Source: Candidatus Sulfopaludibacter sp. SbA3 (lineage in GTDB: Bacteria > Acidobacteriota > Terriglobia > Bryobacterales > Bryobacteraceae). From it: a stretch of DNA of 64,000 nt. The stretch spans positions 1-64,000 of the forward strand of contig CAMDCN010000017.1 of the NCBI GenBank assembly GCA_945890485.1, written 5' to 3'. The notes beneath the pieces are model-generated. The model made no database searches. It was not told the origin of the DNA and saw only the letters and a list, made by a program, of their open reading frames with translations. Positions within the stretch are counted from its first letter, which is position 1. Every line of letters starts with the position of its first letter. Both the position numbers and the translations under genes were made by a program. Shown piece by piece: positions 13,285-22,450 of the stretch.

Positions 13285-16200
13285 TCACCCAGCGTAGAAG
13301 TGGAGAATGTGTTGGCCGCCGTCGTCGTGGAGCTGGACGGGCTGCGTTAAGCGCTCGCCGCCGTTGGTGACCTCGATGCGGTATTCCGTGGAGTGGAAGC
13401 GGAAGGTGAGGACGAAGCCGGGCCAGTCGGCGGGAATGGCGGGGCGCATGGTGAGTTGGTCGCCGCGGAGTTCGAAGCCGAGGACCTCTTCGAGCCAGAT
13501 GCGGTACATCCAGCCGGCGGAACCGGTGTACCAGGTCCAGCCGCCGCGGCCCATTTGGCCTTCGAGTGAATAGACGTCGGCGGCGACGGCGTAGGGTTCG
13601 GTGCGGTAGACCTGGCAATCGTGGGGGGTGCGGGCGTGTTCCACGGGGTTGAGGAGTTCGAGGATTTCGACGGCGCGGGCGCCATCGCCGAGGCGGGCGT
13701 AGGCCATGGCGACCCAGAGGGCGGCATGGGTGTACTGGCCGCCGTTTTCGCGGACGCCGGGCGGGTAGCCCATGATGTAGCCGGGATGGGGGCGGGAGTC
13801 GTTGAATGGCGGGGTGAGGAGGAGGACGAGTTTGTCAGCCCGGCGGACGAGACGTTCGTCGACGGCGCGCATGCCTTGGCGGGAGCGATCGGCGTTGCCG
13901 GCGCCGCTGATGACGGACCAGGACTGGGCGAGGGAGTCGGTGCTGGCTTCGGGGCGGTCTTTGGAGCCGAGGGGCGTGCCGTCGTCGAAGTAGCCGCGGC
14001 GGTACCATTCGCCGTCCCAACTGGTGGCTTCGACGGTCTCGGCGAGGAGACGCGCGCGTTCGCGGTAGTCGAAAGCGAGTTGGCTATTGCCGCGAGCGTC
14101 GCAGAGGGGGGCAAATTTGTTGAGGACGTCGATGAGGAACCAGGCGAGCCAGACGCTTTCGCCTTTGCCTTCGGGGCCGACGGTATTCATGCCGTCGTTC
14201 CAGTCGCCGGTGCCGATGAGGGGGAGGCCGTGGGGGCCCTGGGTGGATCCTTTCTCGATGGCGCGGCGGCAGTGTTCAAAGATGGTGCCGGTTTCCGGGG
14301 AGACCTGGGGATGGATGTAGACTTCGTGCTCGTCATCCTTGAGGACCGGGGCTTCGAGGAAGGAGACGGACTCATTGAGGATGGCGGTATTGCCGGTAAC
14401 GCTTACGTATTGGCAGACGGCGTAGGGGAGCCAGAGAAGGTCGTCGGAACAGCGGCTGCGGATGCCTTCGCCGGAGGGCATATGCCACCAGTGCTGGACG
14501 TCGCCTTCGAGGAACTGGCGGGACGCGGCGCGGAGAATCATCTCGTGGGTGATCTCCGGGGCGGTGTAGACGATGGCGAGTGAATCCTGCAACTGGTCGC
14601 GGAAACCGTAGGCGCCGCTGGACTGATAAAGAGCGGAGCGGCCCCAGATGCGGCAACTGAGCGACTGATAGAGCAGCCAGCGATTCATGAGGAAGTTGAC
14701 GGAGAGGATGGGGGTTTGGACCTGGATCGTGCCGAGAAGCCCGTCCCACCATTGGCGGGTTTGGTCGAGGCCGGCGTCGACGTTGGCGGGGTGGCGGTAG
14801 TGCTGGAGGAGTTGGCGGGCGTGGATTTCGTCGTCGGCCTGGCCGAGGAGGATGAGGACGGTTTTTTCTTCACCGGGCGCGAGATCGATGCGGGTTTGCA
14901 GGGCAGCGCAGGGGTCGAGGCCGGCGCCGGTGCGGCGGGAGAGGGCGAAGCGGCGGAGGGCGGCGGGGGCGCGGACGGAGCCGTTGCGGCCGAGGAATTC
15001 GGTGCGGTCAGCGGTGTGGGAGACGGCGGCCGGCTCCATGGAAGCGAAGGTGACACGCGGACCGTAGCTGGGGTGGTAGGGGTTACGGGCGTAGAGGGCT
15101 TTGGCGGTTTCGTCCCAGGAGGAGACGATGTGCATCTGGGTGACTTCGTGATCGGTGCCCAGGACGAGTTCGGAGTAGCAGGTGACGGAGAGGCGGCGGC
15201 GGCCACGGGAACGGTTGCGGATGCGGAGGCGTTGGACGCGGATGGGGTCGGCGGAGCCGGGTTGGACGGGGACGTAGGTAAAGAGGGTTTGTTCGAGGGC
15301 GTGACTGTTGTGTTCGAACTCGGAGTAGCCTTGGCCGTGACGGACGCGGTACGCGTCGAGTTCGCGAACGGGGGACGGCGTGGGGGTCCAGTAGACGCCA
15401 CTGTCTTCATCGCGGATGTAGACGACGTCGGAAGAGGGGTCGGAAATGGGATCGTTATTCCAAGGGGTGAGGCGGTTGGATTGGCTATTGGCGTACCAGG
15501 CACAGCCGGCGCCGGATTCGCTGACCATGACGCCGAAGGCGGAGTTGGCCATGACGTTGATCCAGGGGAGGGGCGTGACGATGCCGGGGCCGAGGTAGAT
15601 GGCGTATTCGCGGCCATTGGCGGTGAAGCCGCCGAGGCCATTGAAATAGGGCAGTTCGAGGAACGGGAGGGAGGGCGACGGCTGTTCTTCGATAGCGCGG
15701 AGGGGGAGGAGGGGCGGAAAGAGATTGGCTTCCGCAGGGGCGCCGAGTTGGCGGGAGAGGGGGCCACGGACAATGCCGAGGGTGGCTTGGGCGACGCAGA
15801 GGATGAGGTTCAGATCGGCTTCAGGAATCTGATCGGTTTTCCGGAGGAAGACTCCGCCGGGTTGGTCGAGGCCGGTGTGGAGCGAGTGAGCTTCGGCGAG
15901 GCGGAGCAACTGTTGATGGAGCGGTTGATCGTAGCTGGCGGGTTCGCGGTTGAGGATGACGAGATCCGCTTTGAAGCCGTGGAGTCGCCAGTAGGTGTGG
16001 GCGAAAAGGAGCTCACGGACGAGGCTGAGGCCTTGAGAGTCGGCGGCGAAAACGACTAGGAGGGGGAGATCGCCGGAGATACCGTACGCCCAGAGGCGGG
16101 ACTGGCCGAGGGTGTTGCGGCGGAGGCGTTCGGCGGGGGCGCGGAGCGATTGGTTGGGGTACAGGAGGTGGCTCGCGAGCTCCGTGAAGCGGAAGGCTTC

Positions 16201-19200
16201 GTCGCTGCGGATGCCGAGATAGCGGTACTGGAGTTGGGCGTGGGACCAGGCGAGTTCGAATGTGCGATGGCAGAAGTCGCGGTCGCGATACTTGACGATG
16301 AGGCGGAGGAGTTCTTCGCGGGAGGCGGCGGCGAGGGTGACGAAGGTGACTTGGCGCTGCTGGCGAGGTTCGAGGGCGAAGCGGCGGCGGATGACAAAGA
16401 CGGGGTCGAGGACGAAGCCTTGGCTTTGGCGGAGGGAGAGGGCGGGCTGCTGCCAGGAGCGGCCGCGACCGAGGGCATGGGCGCGATTGGTTTCGAATTC
16501 GAAGGGGCCGGGGGAGGGGTGGCTTTCGACGACGAGTTGGGCGACGAAGACGGGTTCGTCGGAGAGGGACCGGAGGCGGCGCCAGGCGAGGAGCGCCTCG
16601 AGTTCGGGGAGGGCTTCGGTTTGAATGAAGAGCTTGTTGAAGGCCGGGTGGGGGCGGTCGGCTTCGTGGGGGGCGAGGCTGATCTCGACGGCGGAGGTGA
16701 GTTCGAGGTTGCGGGTGCGCAAGCCGTGGTTGACCAGGGTGACGCGGCGGATCTCGACGTCGTCGTCGGGGGAGACGGTGACTTCAACATGGGATTCGAC
16801 ACCGAGATTGCGACGGCGAAATTCGGCACGATCGGCGTTGAAGACGGCGGTGTAGCGGGGGTCCTTGAGGTTGAGAGGCTGCTGGGTGGCGGACCAGGTT
16901 TGGCCGCTGGTTTCGTCGCGGAGATAGAAGAACATGCCCCAGTTGTCGCGGGTGGTATCGGAGCGCCAGCGGGTGAGTTCGAACTTGCCCCAGCGGCTAT
17001 AGCCGGCGCCGGAGTTGGTGATCATGAGCGAGTAGCGGGCGTTGCCGAGGAGGTGGCAGCGGGGGATGGGGGTATCTTCGTCGAGGAGTTGGTAGGCGGG
17101 CGGCTCGGGCTCCGAGATGGGCCGGATGGCGGTGTGGTCGGAGGGGCGATGGACAAGGAGCGACGGATGGGCGGGGATGCGTTCAAAGAGCAGGGGCTCG
17201 ACGGCTTTGATGCGCCGGTCGGCATGGAAGCGTTGGCGCATGATGCCGTGATGGAGCACGTTGTTGACGGCCATGAGGCTCATGCCCTGATGGTGGGCCA
17301 TGTAGCAGTAGACGATTACGCCGCGGTCGCTATCGCGTTCGGGTTGGCGAGTGAAGTCGAGAGCTTCATAGAAGCCCATGTCGCCGTACATACCGAGCTT
17401 TTCGAGGCGTTTGAGGTTTTCGATGGCTCTGGCGGGTTCGACGAGGAGGGCGAGGGCAGTGGCGTAGGGGGCGACGACGAGATCTTCTTCGAGGCCGCGT
17501 TTGAGGCCGAGGGAGGGTACGCCAAAGGCGCGGTATTGATAGATCTGATGGGTATCGATGGCGCTGTGGGCGGACTCAGAGATGCCCCAGGGGACGTCGC
17601 GTTCAGCGGCGTATTGAATCTGGCGGGTGACGGCGGCGCGGCAGGCGTTATCGAGGAGCGAGTTGCGGAAGCTGAGGGTGAACAGCATCGGCATGAGGTA
17701 CTCGAACATGGTGCCGCTCCAGGAGAGGAGGACCTGGCCGGTGGAACTGGTATAGGGCCGGCCGAGGGCGAGCCAATGGCGCATGGGCAGGTCGCCCTTG
17801 GCGATGGAGGCGAAGCTGGAGAGCCGGGCTTCGCTGGCGAGGAGATCGTAGTGGGCGTTGAAGCTGACGGGGCCGCCGACCGGGTAGCCGATGGAGAGGA
17901 GGCTGCGGTCGGCGTCATAGAGGAACCGCATATTCATTCCGCCGGCGAGGTTTTCGCTGCGCAGAGCGAGGCTTTGCGCGGCGGCGAGGAACTCCGCGGA
18001 AGCTGCCTGCGCCGTGTCGTATTTGGCACGGAGGTCCTGGATCCAAGCGGTGAGTTTGGGCGCGAGAGCGGAGTCGGAGCGATGGTCGCGGAGGATTTCC
18101 TGGAGGCCGTCGACTTCGCCGCGGGCGACCTGGCCCCAGGAGGGCAGGCGGACGCGGAGGCGACGCCGGGCTAGGATGACGGGGCGGCCCAAGGGCGCAA
18201 GGAACTCGTCGGGCGGGGCGAAGAGCAGTTCCGTCCAACCGAGGTAACGATCGAGATACTGGATCCAGGTTTGCAGTTGATTTTCCAAGCCACGGAACCA
18301 GTAGGCGCGTTCGGTAGCGTCGGAGGCGCTCCAGCGGAGGGACTCGGCGAGTCTGCGGGCGGGTTCGGCAGCGAGGCGAATTCTTTCGCTGATTTCGAAG
18401 CCGGAGGCGGTTTCCTGGAAGAGACCTTGGAGGGTGTCGCGGAATACGCCGGTATCGCTTTCGGCAGGGAAGCGGGTGGTGATGATGGTAAGAGTGTCGG
18501 CGAGGCCGCGGAGGGCGGATGCGTCGAGTTGGGGCCGGGAATCGAGCTCGTGCGCAGATTGGGAGAGGACCCAGAGGCAGGCGAGGAGGTTGCCGCTATC
18601 GACGGTGGAGACGTACCTGGGGCTGAGGGGTTCGAGGGTTTTGGTGTTGTACCAGTTGAGGATGTGGCCTTCGCACTGTTCGAGCCTTTCGAGGGTGCCG
18701 AAGGTGGCCGTGCAGCGGTCGACGAATTGCGGCGGGGTGAGATAGCCGAGATCGCGTGCGGAGATGGCGGACATGAACCACATGCCGATGTTGGTGGGCG
18801 AGGTGCGTTCGGCGACTTCAATGCGGAGGGCGCGCTGGGAGTTATCGGGGGGGAGCCAGTTGGAATCCGGGCCGACAAGATCGTCAAAGAAGCGCCAGGT
18901 TTCGCGGGCGACGCGGCGGAGGTAGCGCCGGTCCAGCTCGTCGACTTGTTCCAGCACCTTCAGGGACCGCTGCGGGGAGCCGATCCAATGGAGTACGGCG
19001 GGGGCACCGATCCACAGAAGCAGGAAGGGCAGGCAGGGCGATTGGCCAGTGCCGTGGCGGAGGCTTAGCGCAAGGAGCAGAGCGGCCGCGGCGGCGGAGA
19101 TGACGAGAAACTGAGCGCGGAATTGATCGAGATGAGCGGCGGCGGCGAGGTGCGAAAGTTCAGCAGTCTGCCATTCGAGAAGGTTGCGGCGGCTGACGGT

Positions 19201-22200
19201 GAGGCGATAGCAGGCACGGAAGATGGCGTCGGCGGCGAGGTAGGCCTGATGAGGCAGGAAGGCGGCCATAACGAGGGCGCGATTGAGGTCGCTGTTGGCT
19301 TGGTGGAGTGCCCGGTGGTCGCCGCGGAGCCGCTGGTGCAGTTGGCTAAGGAGCTGGACGAAGAGGGGAACGAGCAGAACGAGAGCCACCAGGGCGGAAG
19401 CGGCCAAAGGGGCGGCGAGGAGGCTCCAACTCACAACGAGCAGGGCGAGCGCAGCGACAGGCAGGAGGCTGCGGCGAAGGTTGTCGAGGATTTTCCAGCG
19501 ATTGATCAGGGAGAGGGGGTTGGGTTCGGTGGTTGACGGGTCGGCGGAGGGCGGGCGCGGGAAGAGCCAGGAGGCGATCTGCCAATCGCCGCGAATCCAG
19601 CGATGTTGGCGTTTGCTGAAGCCTGCGTAGTCGTAGGGGAACTGTTCGAAGAGTTCGATGTCGGTAGCAAGGGCAATGCCGACGTAGGCTCCTTCGATGA
19701 GGTCGTGGCTGAGCAGACGCTGCTCGGGAAAGCGGCGATTGAGGATCTGGTGGAAGGCCTGAACGTCGTAGATGGCTTTGCCGTGATAGATGGCTTCGCC
19801 GAAGAGGTCCTGGTAGACGTCGGAGACGGCTTGGCAGTAGGGGTCGCTACCACGGGCGTCGCTGAAGAGACGGGAGAAGCGGGTGGCGGTGGCGGAGGGG
19901 AGCGTGATGCTGACGCGGGGCTGGATGATAGCGAAGCCGCGGCGGCGTTGGCGGCGGTCGGGAGTGAGTTCGATGCGGTTGAGCGGATGGGCGATGGTTT
20001 CGATGAGCTTGGCGGCGCGGCCGTGCGGGAGTTGGGTATCGGCGTCGAGGGTGATGATGTAGCGGACCGCGGCGGGCGCATGGCCGGCGCTGGTGACGAT
20101 GCCCGAGGCCTCGCCGCAGAGGAACGCATTGAGTTCTTCGAGCTTGCCGCGTTTGCGTTCCCAGCCGATCCAACGGTTCTCACTTTCGCACCAAAGGCGG
20201 GTTCGATGGAAGAGGATAAAGGGTGCGTCGGGGTGGATGGCGTTGAGCTGTTCAATGCCCTTGATGACCAAGCCGAGGAGCCCGTCGTCCTCAGGCATTT
20301 CGCGGTCTTCGGCGTCGGGGAAATCAGCGAGGAGGGAGAAGTGGAGGTTGGCGCAAGGGTTGGAGAGGTAGCGGACTTCGAGCTTCTCCAGTTCATTGCG
20401 GATGGAGTCCGGGGTGAGCAGCATCATCGGGATGACGACGAGGGTGCGGCAATCGTCCGGGATACCGTCTTTGAAGGACATTTTGGGCAGGACGCGCGGG
20501 GGGAGGACGCGGGCGAGGGCGGTCTGGAGGAGGAACGTCGCCAGTTCGCTGGCCGGGATGAGCGCGAGGAGGCCGAGGATGATGAGGATGAGGGGGGAGG
20601 CACCGGCCGCGTGGGCCGCGAAAAGGAAGCCGCCGCCAATCGCCGCGGTGAGCAGGGCGAGGCCGCCGAGATAGAGCAGGGTGGGATGGCGATAGAGAAA
20701 GCGCACTTGCCGTTCGCGCCAGGGGACGCGGCAACCGAGGCGGCGTTCGAGGGCGGGCAGGCCGTCATCGAGCAAGTGGTAAGCAGTGCATCCGTCCAAG
20801 GTGTCGGAGGCGGCTTGGTTTGCCACCTCCACAACCTGGCGGGCCACTTCCAGTTCGGAGGTGCTGGAGTGGCGAGCTATGGTCTCGACCGTGCGGCGGC
20901 AGCGGTCGCGAGTGGAGAAGTCGCTACGGGGGTGTATGCCCGCAGGGTCCATGCGCAGAATCGCTTCCATGCGGCTGACGGATTCGACGATCTTGGGATA
21001 TTGGAGTTCTGACAACTGCCGTAGGCTGCCGATGGCGTCGCCGATGAGCATGAGGTCGTTGGCCTCTTCGGCGTGTTCGCTTTGGACGATGGCGGCAAGG
21101 GGGCGGGCTGTTTTGGCTTCGATCCATTTTTGGATCGGCTGGAGCAGAGACTCTTCTTTGTGAAGCTGTTCGCTGAAACGAGCGAGGAAGTGGGTGGTTA
21201 GATTACCGCCCTCACGGTCGAGTTGAGCGACGATGTGATCGAACTGTTCCGGGCTGCGCTGGGCGGCGTTGAGGAGGCGGTTGGACCAGAAGTCGGCGAG
21301 TTCCTTCTGGTGTTGCCGAAGGCTGGTGCGTTCCGCCAGGCGCCGGACGGTTTCGAGGAGCACCAGGCGGAGGAAGAGCGGGAAGACCCAGAGTTCGACG
21401 ATATTGAGCGGGGTTCGGGTCTGGTAGCCAGCGAGAAAGATCTGGATGGTTTCGGCGGTGGGGCGATGGCCGGTGAGATGGATGAGCTCGCTCGCGATTT
21501 GGTAGACGCGGAAGCGAGCGGGGCCGGTTTGGTTCTGGAGGAGGGGGAGAATGCGGTAGTGATTTGCGGGGAGATTGTGGCGGATGTCAGCGATGTGGGA
21601 GCGCAGGAGATAGGCATTGTCGAGCAGCCATTCGGCAGCATGGGTAATGCCGTAGTCGAGCCGGGCGGCTTCGGCGAGGTCGGCGCGAGCGCATTCCAGG
21701 GTCAGTTCACAGGCGCGGATGAGCGGGAGGAGGGGTTTCGAACGGAGGGAAGGGTCCACCGTGTGTGAGGCGGCGAGTTCGGCGGCGAACTCGGCAAGAT
21801 TGGCGAGCGTGACCGGTTCTCGGGTGGCGCGGGAGGGGGCCGAGGAGGACGTGCAGCGGATGCGGGGCCGAATGGTGAAGACGGAGACCGGGGCAGTTTG
21901 GCGCCAGAGCGCGATGACGGCAGCGGTGCGTTCTTCGGTTTGTTGGGCGGCGACGAGGCTTTCCCCGGGGAACAGAAAGCGACCGTAGTGGACGAGAATC
22001 TGCCTAGGGATGCCTAAGCCGGACCATGTGGTTCCGAACCACGCGAGCAGAAAGCCAGCGAAGGCGCATAGGGTCAAGACCCACAGTTCAAGGGTGAAGA
22101 GCTGCGCCAGGAGTGTGCATAGCAACGCAACGGCGGCGCCGAAGGCCGCGCGTTGGAGGGGGCCCAATCCGGCGTAGGCGATTTTGAGTTGTCCATCGGC

Positions 22201-22320
22201 GGTGCGATGGACCGCAGCAGAACGTTGGACGTGGTTCTTCCGGGCTTGACGAAGAGCTTCTTCGGCGTGCTCCTCACTCCGGTAAAAACCGAGCACGAGT
22301 CTAGGATTGCGAGATTTCAA
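13285..22320 (-). CDS. Cyclic beta-1,2-glucan synthase (GT84/GH94 type)
   Basis: This 3011-residue protein belongs to the ChvB/NdvB/Cgs family. Those enzymes start, extend and cyclise beta-1,2-glucan at the inner membrane, using UDP-glucose. Hydrophobic segments lie near residues 60-100, 570-630, 975-1020 and 1090-1140. The glycosyltransferase part has DADTQLPHGRAA near residue 758 and QRHRWIRGDWQIASW near 908. A glycoamylase-like domain follows (GISESAHSAIDTHQIYQYR, near 1600). The C-terminal GH94-type phosphorylase part has GDWNDGMNTVGPEGKGES near 2700, with the usual acidic residue, and ENGGQYTHAALWVAMAY. Family members are usually about 2800 residues. Cyclic glucans act in osmoadaptation and in host or biofilm contacts. 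The first 25 residues (FYRSEEHAEEALRQARKNHV) look like a small regulatory-type extension. Confidence 0.92.
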   Translation of the reverse strand: MKSRNPRLVLGFYRSEEHAEEALRQARKNHVQRSAAVHRTADGQLKIAYAGLGPLQRAAFGAAVALLCTLLAQLFTLELWVLTLCAFAGFLLAWFGTTWSGLGIPRQILVHYGRFLFPGESLVAAQQTEERTAAVIALWRQTAPVSVFTIRPRIRCTSSSAPSRATREPVTLANLAEFAAELAASHTVDPSLRSKPLLPLIRACELTLECARADLAEAARLDYGITHAAEWLLDNAYLLRSHIADIRHNLPANHYRILPLLQNQTGPARFRVYQIASELIHLTGHRPTAETIQIFLAGYQTRTPLNIVELWVFPLFLRLVLLETVRRLAERTSLRQHQKELADFWSNRLLNAAQRSPEQFDHIVAQLDREGGNLTTHFLARFSEQLHKEESLLQPIQKWIEAKTARPLAAIVQSEHAEEANDLMLIGDAIGSLRQLSELQYPKIVESVSRMEAILRMDPAGIHPRSDFSTRDRCRRTVETIARHSSTSELEVARQVVEVANQAASDTLDGCTAYHLLDDGLPALERRLGCRVPWRERQVRFLYRHPTLLYLGGLALLTAAIGGGFLFAAHAAGASPLILIILGLLALIPASELATFLLQTALARVLPPRVLPKMSFKDGIPDDCRTLVVIPMMLLTPDSIRNELEKLEVRYLSNPCANLHFSLLADFPDAEDREMPEDDGLLGLVIKGIEQLNAIHPDAPFILFHRTRLWCESENRWIGWERKRGKLEELNAFLCGEASGIVTSAGHAPAAVRYIITLDADTQLPHGRAAKLIETIAHPLNRIELTPDRRQRRRGFAIIQPRVSITLPSATATRFSRLFSDARGSDPYCQAVSDVYQDLFGEAIYHGKAIYDVQAFHQILNRRFPEQRLLSHDLIEGAYVGIALATDIELFEQFPYDYAGFSKRQHRWIRGDWQIASWLFPRPPSADPSTTEPNPLSLINRWKILDNLRRSLLPVAALALLVVSWSLLAAPLAASALVALVLLVPLFVQLLSQLHQRLRGDHRALHQANSDLNRALVMAAFLPHQAYLAADAIFRACYRLTVSRRNLLEWQTAELSHLAAAAHLDQFRAQFLVISAAAAALLLALSLRHGTGQSPCLPFLLLWIGAPAVLHWIGSPQRSLKVLEQVDELDRRYLRRVARETWRFFDDLVGPDSNWLPPDNSQRALRIEVAERTSPTNIGMWFMSAISARDLGYLTPPQFVDRCTATFGTLERLEQCEGHILNWYNTKTLEPLSPRYVSTVDSGNLLACLWVLSQSAHELDSRPQLDASALRGLADTLTIITTRFPAESDTGVFRDTLQGLFQETASGFEISERIRLAAEPARRLAESLRWSASDATERAYWFRGLENQLQTWIQYLDRYLGWTELLFAPPDEFLAPLGRPVILARRRLRVRLPSWGQVARGEVDGLQEILRDHRSDSALAPKLTAWIQDLRAKYDTAQAASAEFLAAAQSLALRSENLAGGMNMRFLYDADRSLLSIGYPVGGPVSFNAHYDLLASEARLSSFASIAKGDLPMRHWLALGRPYTSSTGQVLLSWSGTMFEYLMPMLFTLSFRNSLLDNACRAAVTRQIQYAAERDVPWGISESAHSAIDTHQIYQYRAFGVPSLGLKRGLEEDLVVAPYATALALLVEPARAIENLKRLEKLGMYGDMGFYEALDFTRQPERDSDRGVIVYCYMAHHQGMSLMAVNNVLHHGIMRQRFHADRRIKAVEPLLFERIPAHPSLLVHRPSDHTAIRPISEPEPPAYQLLDEDTPIPRCHLLGNARYSLMITNSGAGYSRWGKFELTRWRSDTTRDNWGMFFYLRDETSGQTWSATQQPLNLKDPRYTAVFNADRAEFRRRNLGVESHVEVTVSPDDDVEIRRVTLVNHGLRTRNLELTSAVEISLAPHEADRPHPAFNKLFIQTEALPELEALLAWRRLRSLSDEPVFVAQLVVESHPSPGPFEFETNRAHALGRGRSWQQPALSLRQSQGFVLDPVFVIRRRFALEPRQQRQVTFVTLAAASREELLRLIVKYRDRDFCHRTFELAWSHAQLQYRYLGIRSDEAFRFTELASHLLYPNQSLRAPAERLRRNTLGQSRLWAYGISGDLPLLVVFAADSQGLSLVRELLFAHTYWRLHGFKADLVILNREPASYDQPLHQQLLRLAEAHSLHTGLDQPGGVFLRKTDQIPEADLNLILCVAQATLGIVRGPLSRQLGAPAEANLFPPLLPLRAIEEQPSPSLPFLELPYFNGLGGFTANGREYAIYLGPGIVTPLPWINVMANSAFGVMVSESGAGCAWYANSQSNRLTPWNNDPISDPSSDVVYIRDEDSGVYWTPTPSPVRELDAYRVRHGQGYSEFEHNSHALEQTLFTYVPVQPGSADPIRVQRLRIRNRSRGRRRLSVTCYSELVLGTDHEVTQMHIVSSWDETAKALYARNPYHPSYGPRVTFASMEPAAVSHTADRTEFLGRNGSVRAPAALRRFALSRRTGAGLDPCAALQTRIDLAPGEEKTVLILLGQADDEIHARQLLQHYRHPANVDAGLDQTRQWWDGLLGTIQVQTPILSVNFLMNRWLLYQSLSCRIWGRSALYQSSGAYGFRDQLQDSLAIVYTAPEITHEMILRAASRQFLEGDVQHWWHMPSGEGIRSRCSDDLLWLPYAVCQYVSVTGNTAILNESVSFLEAPVLKDDEHEVYIHPQVSPETGTIFEHCRRAIEKGSTQGPHGLPLIGTGDWNDGMNTVGPEGKGESVWLAWFLIDVLNKFAPLCDARGNSQLAFDYRERARLLAETVEATSWDGEWYRRGYFDDGTPLGSKDRPEASTDSLAQSWSVISGAGNADRSRQGMRAVDERLVRRADKLVLLLTPPFNDSRPHPGYIMGYPPGVRENGGQYTHAALWVAMAYARLGDGARAVEILELLNPVEHARTPHDCQVYRTEPYAVAADVYSLEGQMGRGGWTWYTGSAGWMYRIWLEEVLGFELRGDQLTMRPAIPADWPGFVLTFRFHSTEYRIEVTNGGERLTQPVQLHDDGGQHILHFYAG

Positions 22321-22437
22321 TGTTTCGAGGGAATGTTAGAGCAATTAGTTAGCCATTGTTAGTCCACCAGTGCGAATTCCGCTCGGGAGAGGGAGGGATG
22401 CCGTATCATTGGGGCAGCCGATCCGATCCCGGAAGCT

Positions 22438-22443
22438 AGGAGG
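22438..22443 (+). promoter_or_regulatory. Shine-Dalgarno site fixing the CheB/CheR start
   Basis: AGGAGG lies seven bases before the ATG at 22451. This supports 22451 over an earlier in-frame ATG at 22370, whose product would begin with unrelated residues. Confidence 0.75.
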
Positions 22444-22450
22444 CCGAATT

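Noticed and set aside
14716-18174. Long plus-strand frames opposite the cyclic glucan synthase (447 and 674 codons)
   Set aside because: Gly/Glu/Ala-rich mirror frames of a well-supported gene with family motifs along its whole length.
19603-21012. 469-codon plus frame opposite the glycosyltransferase part of the same gene
   Set aside because: Same mirror effect and no motif.
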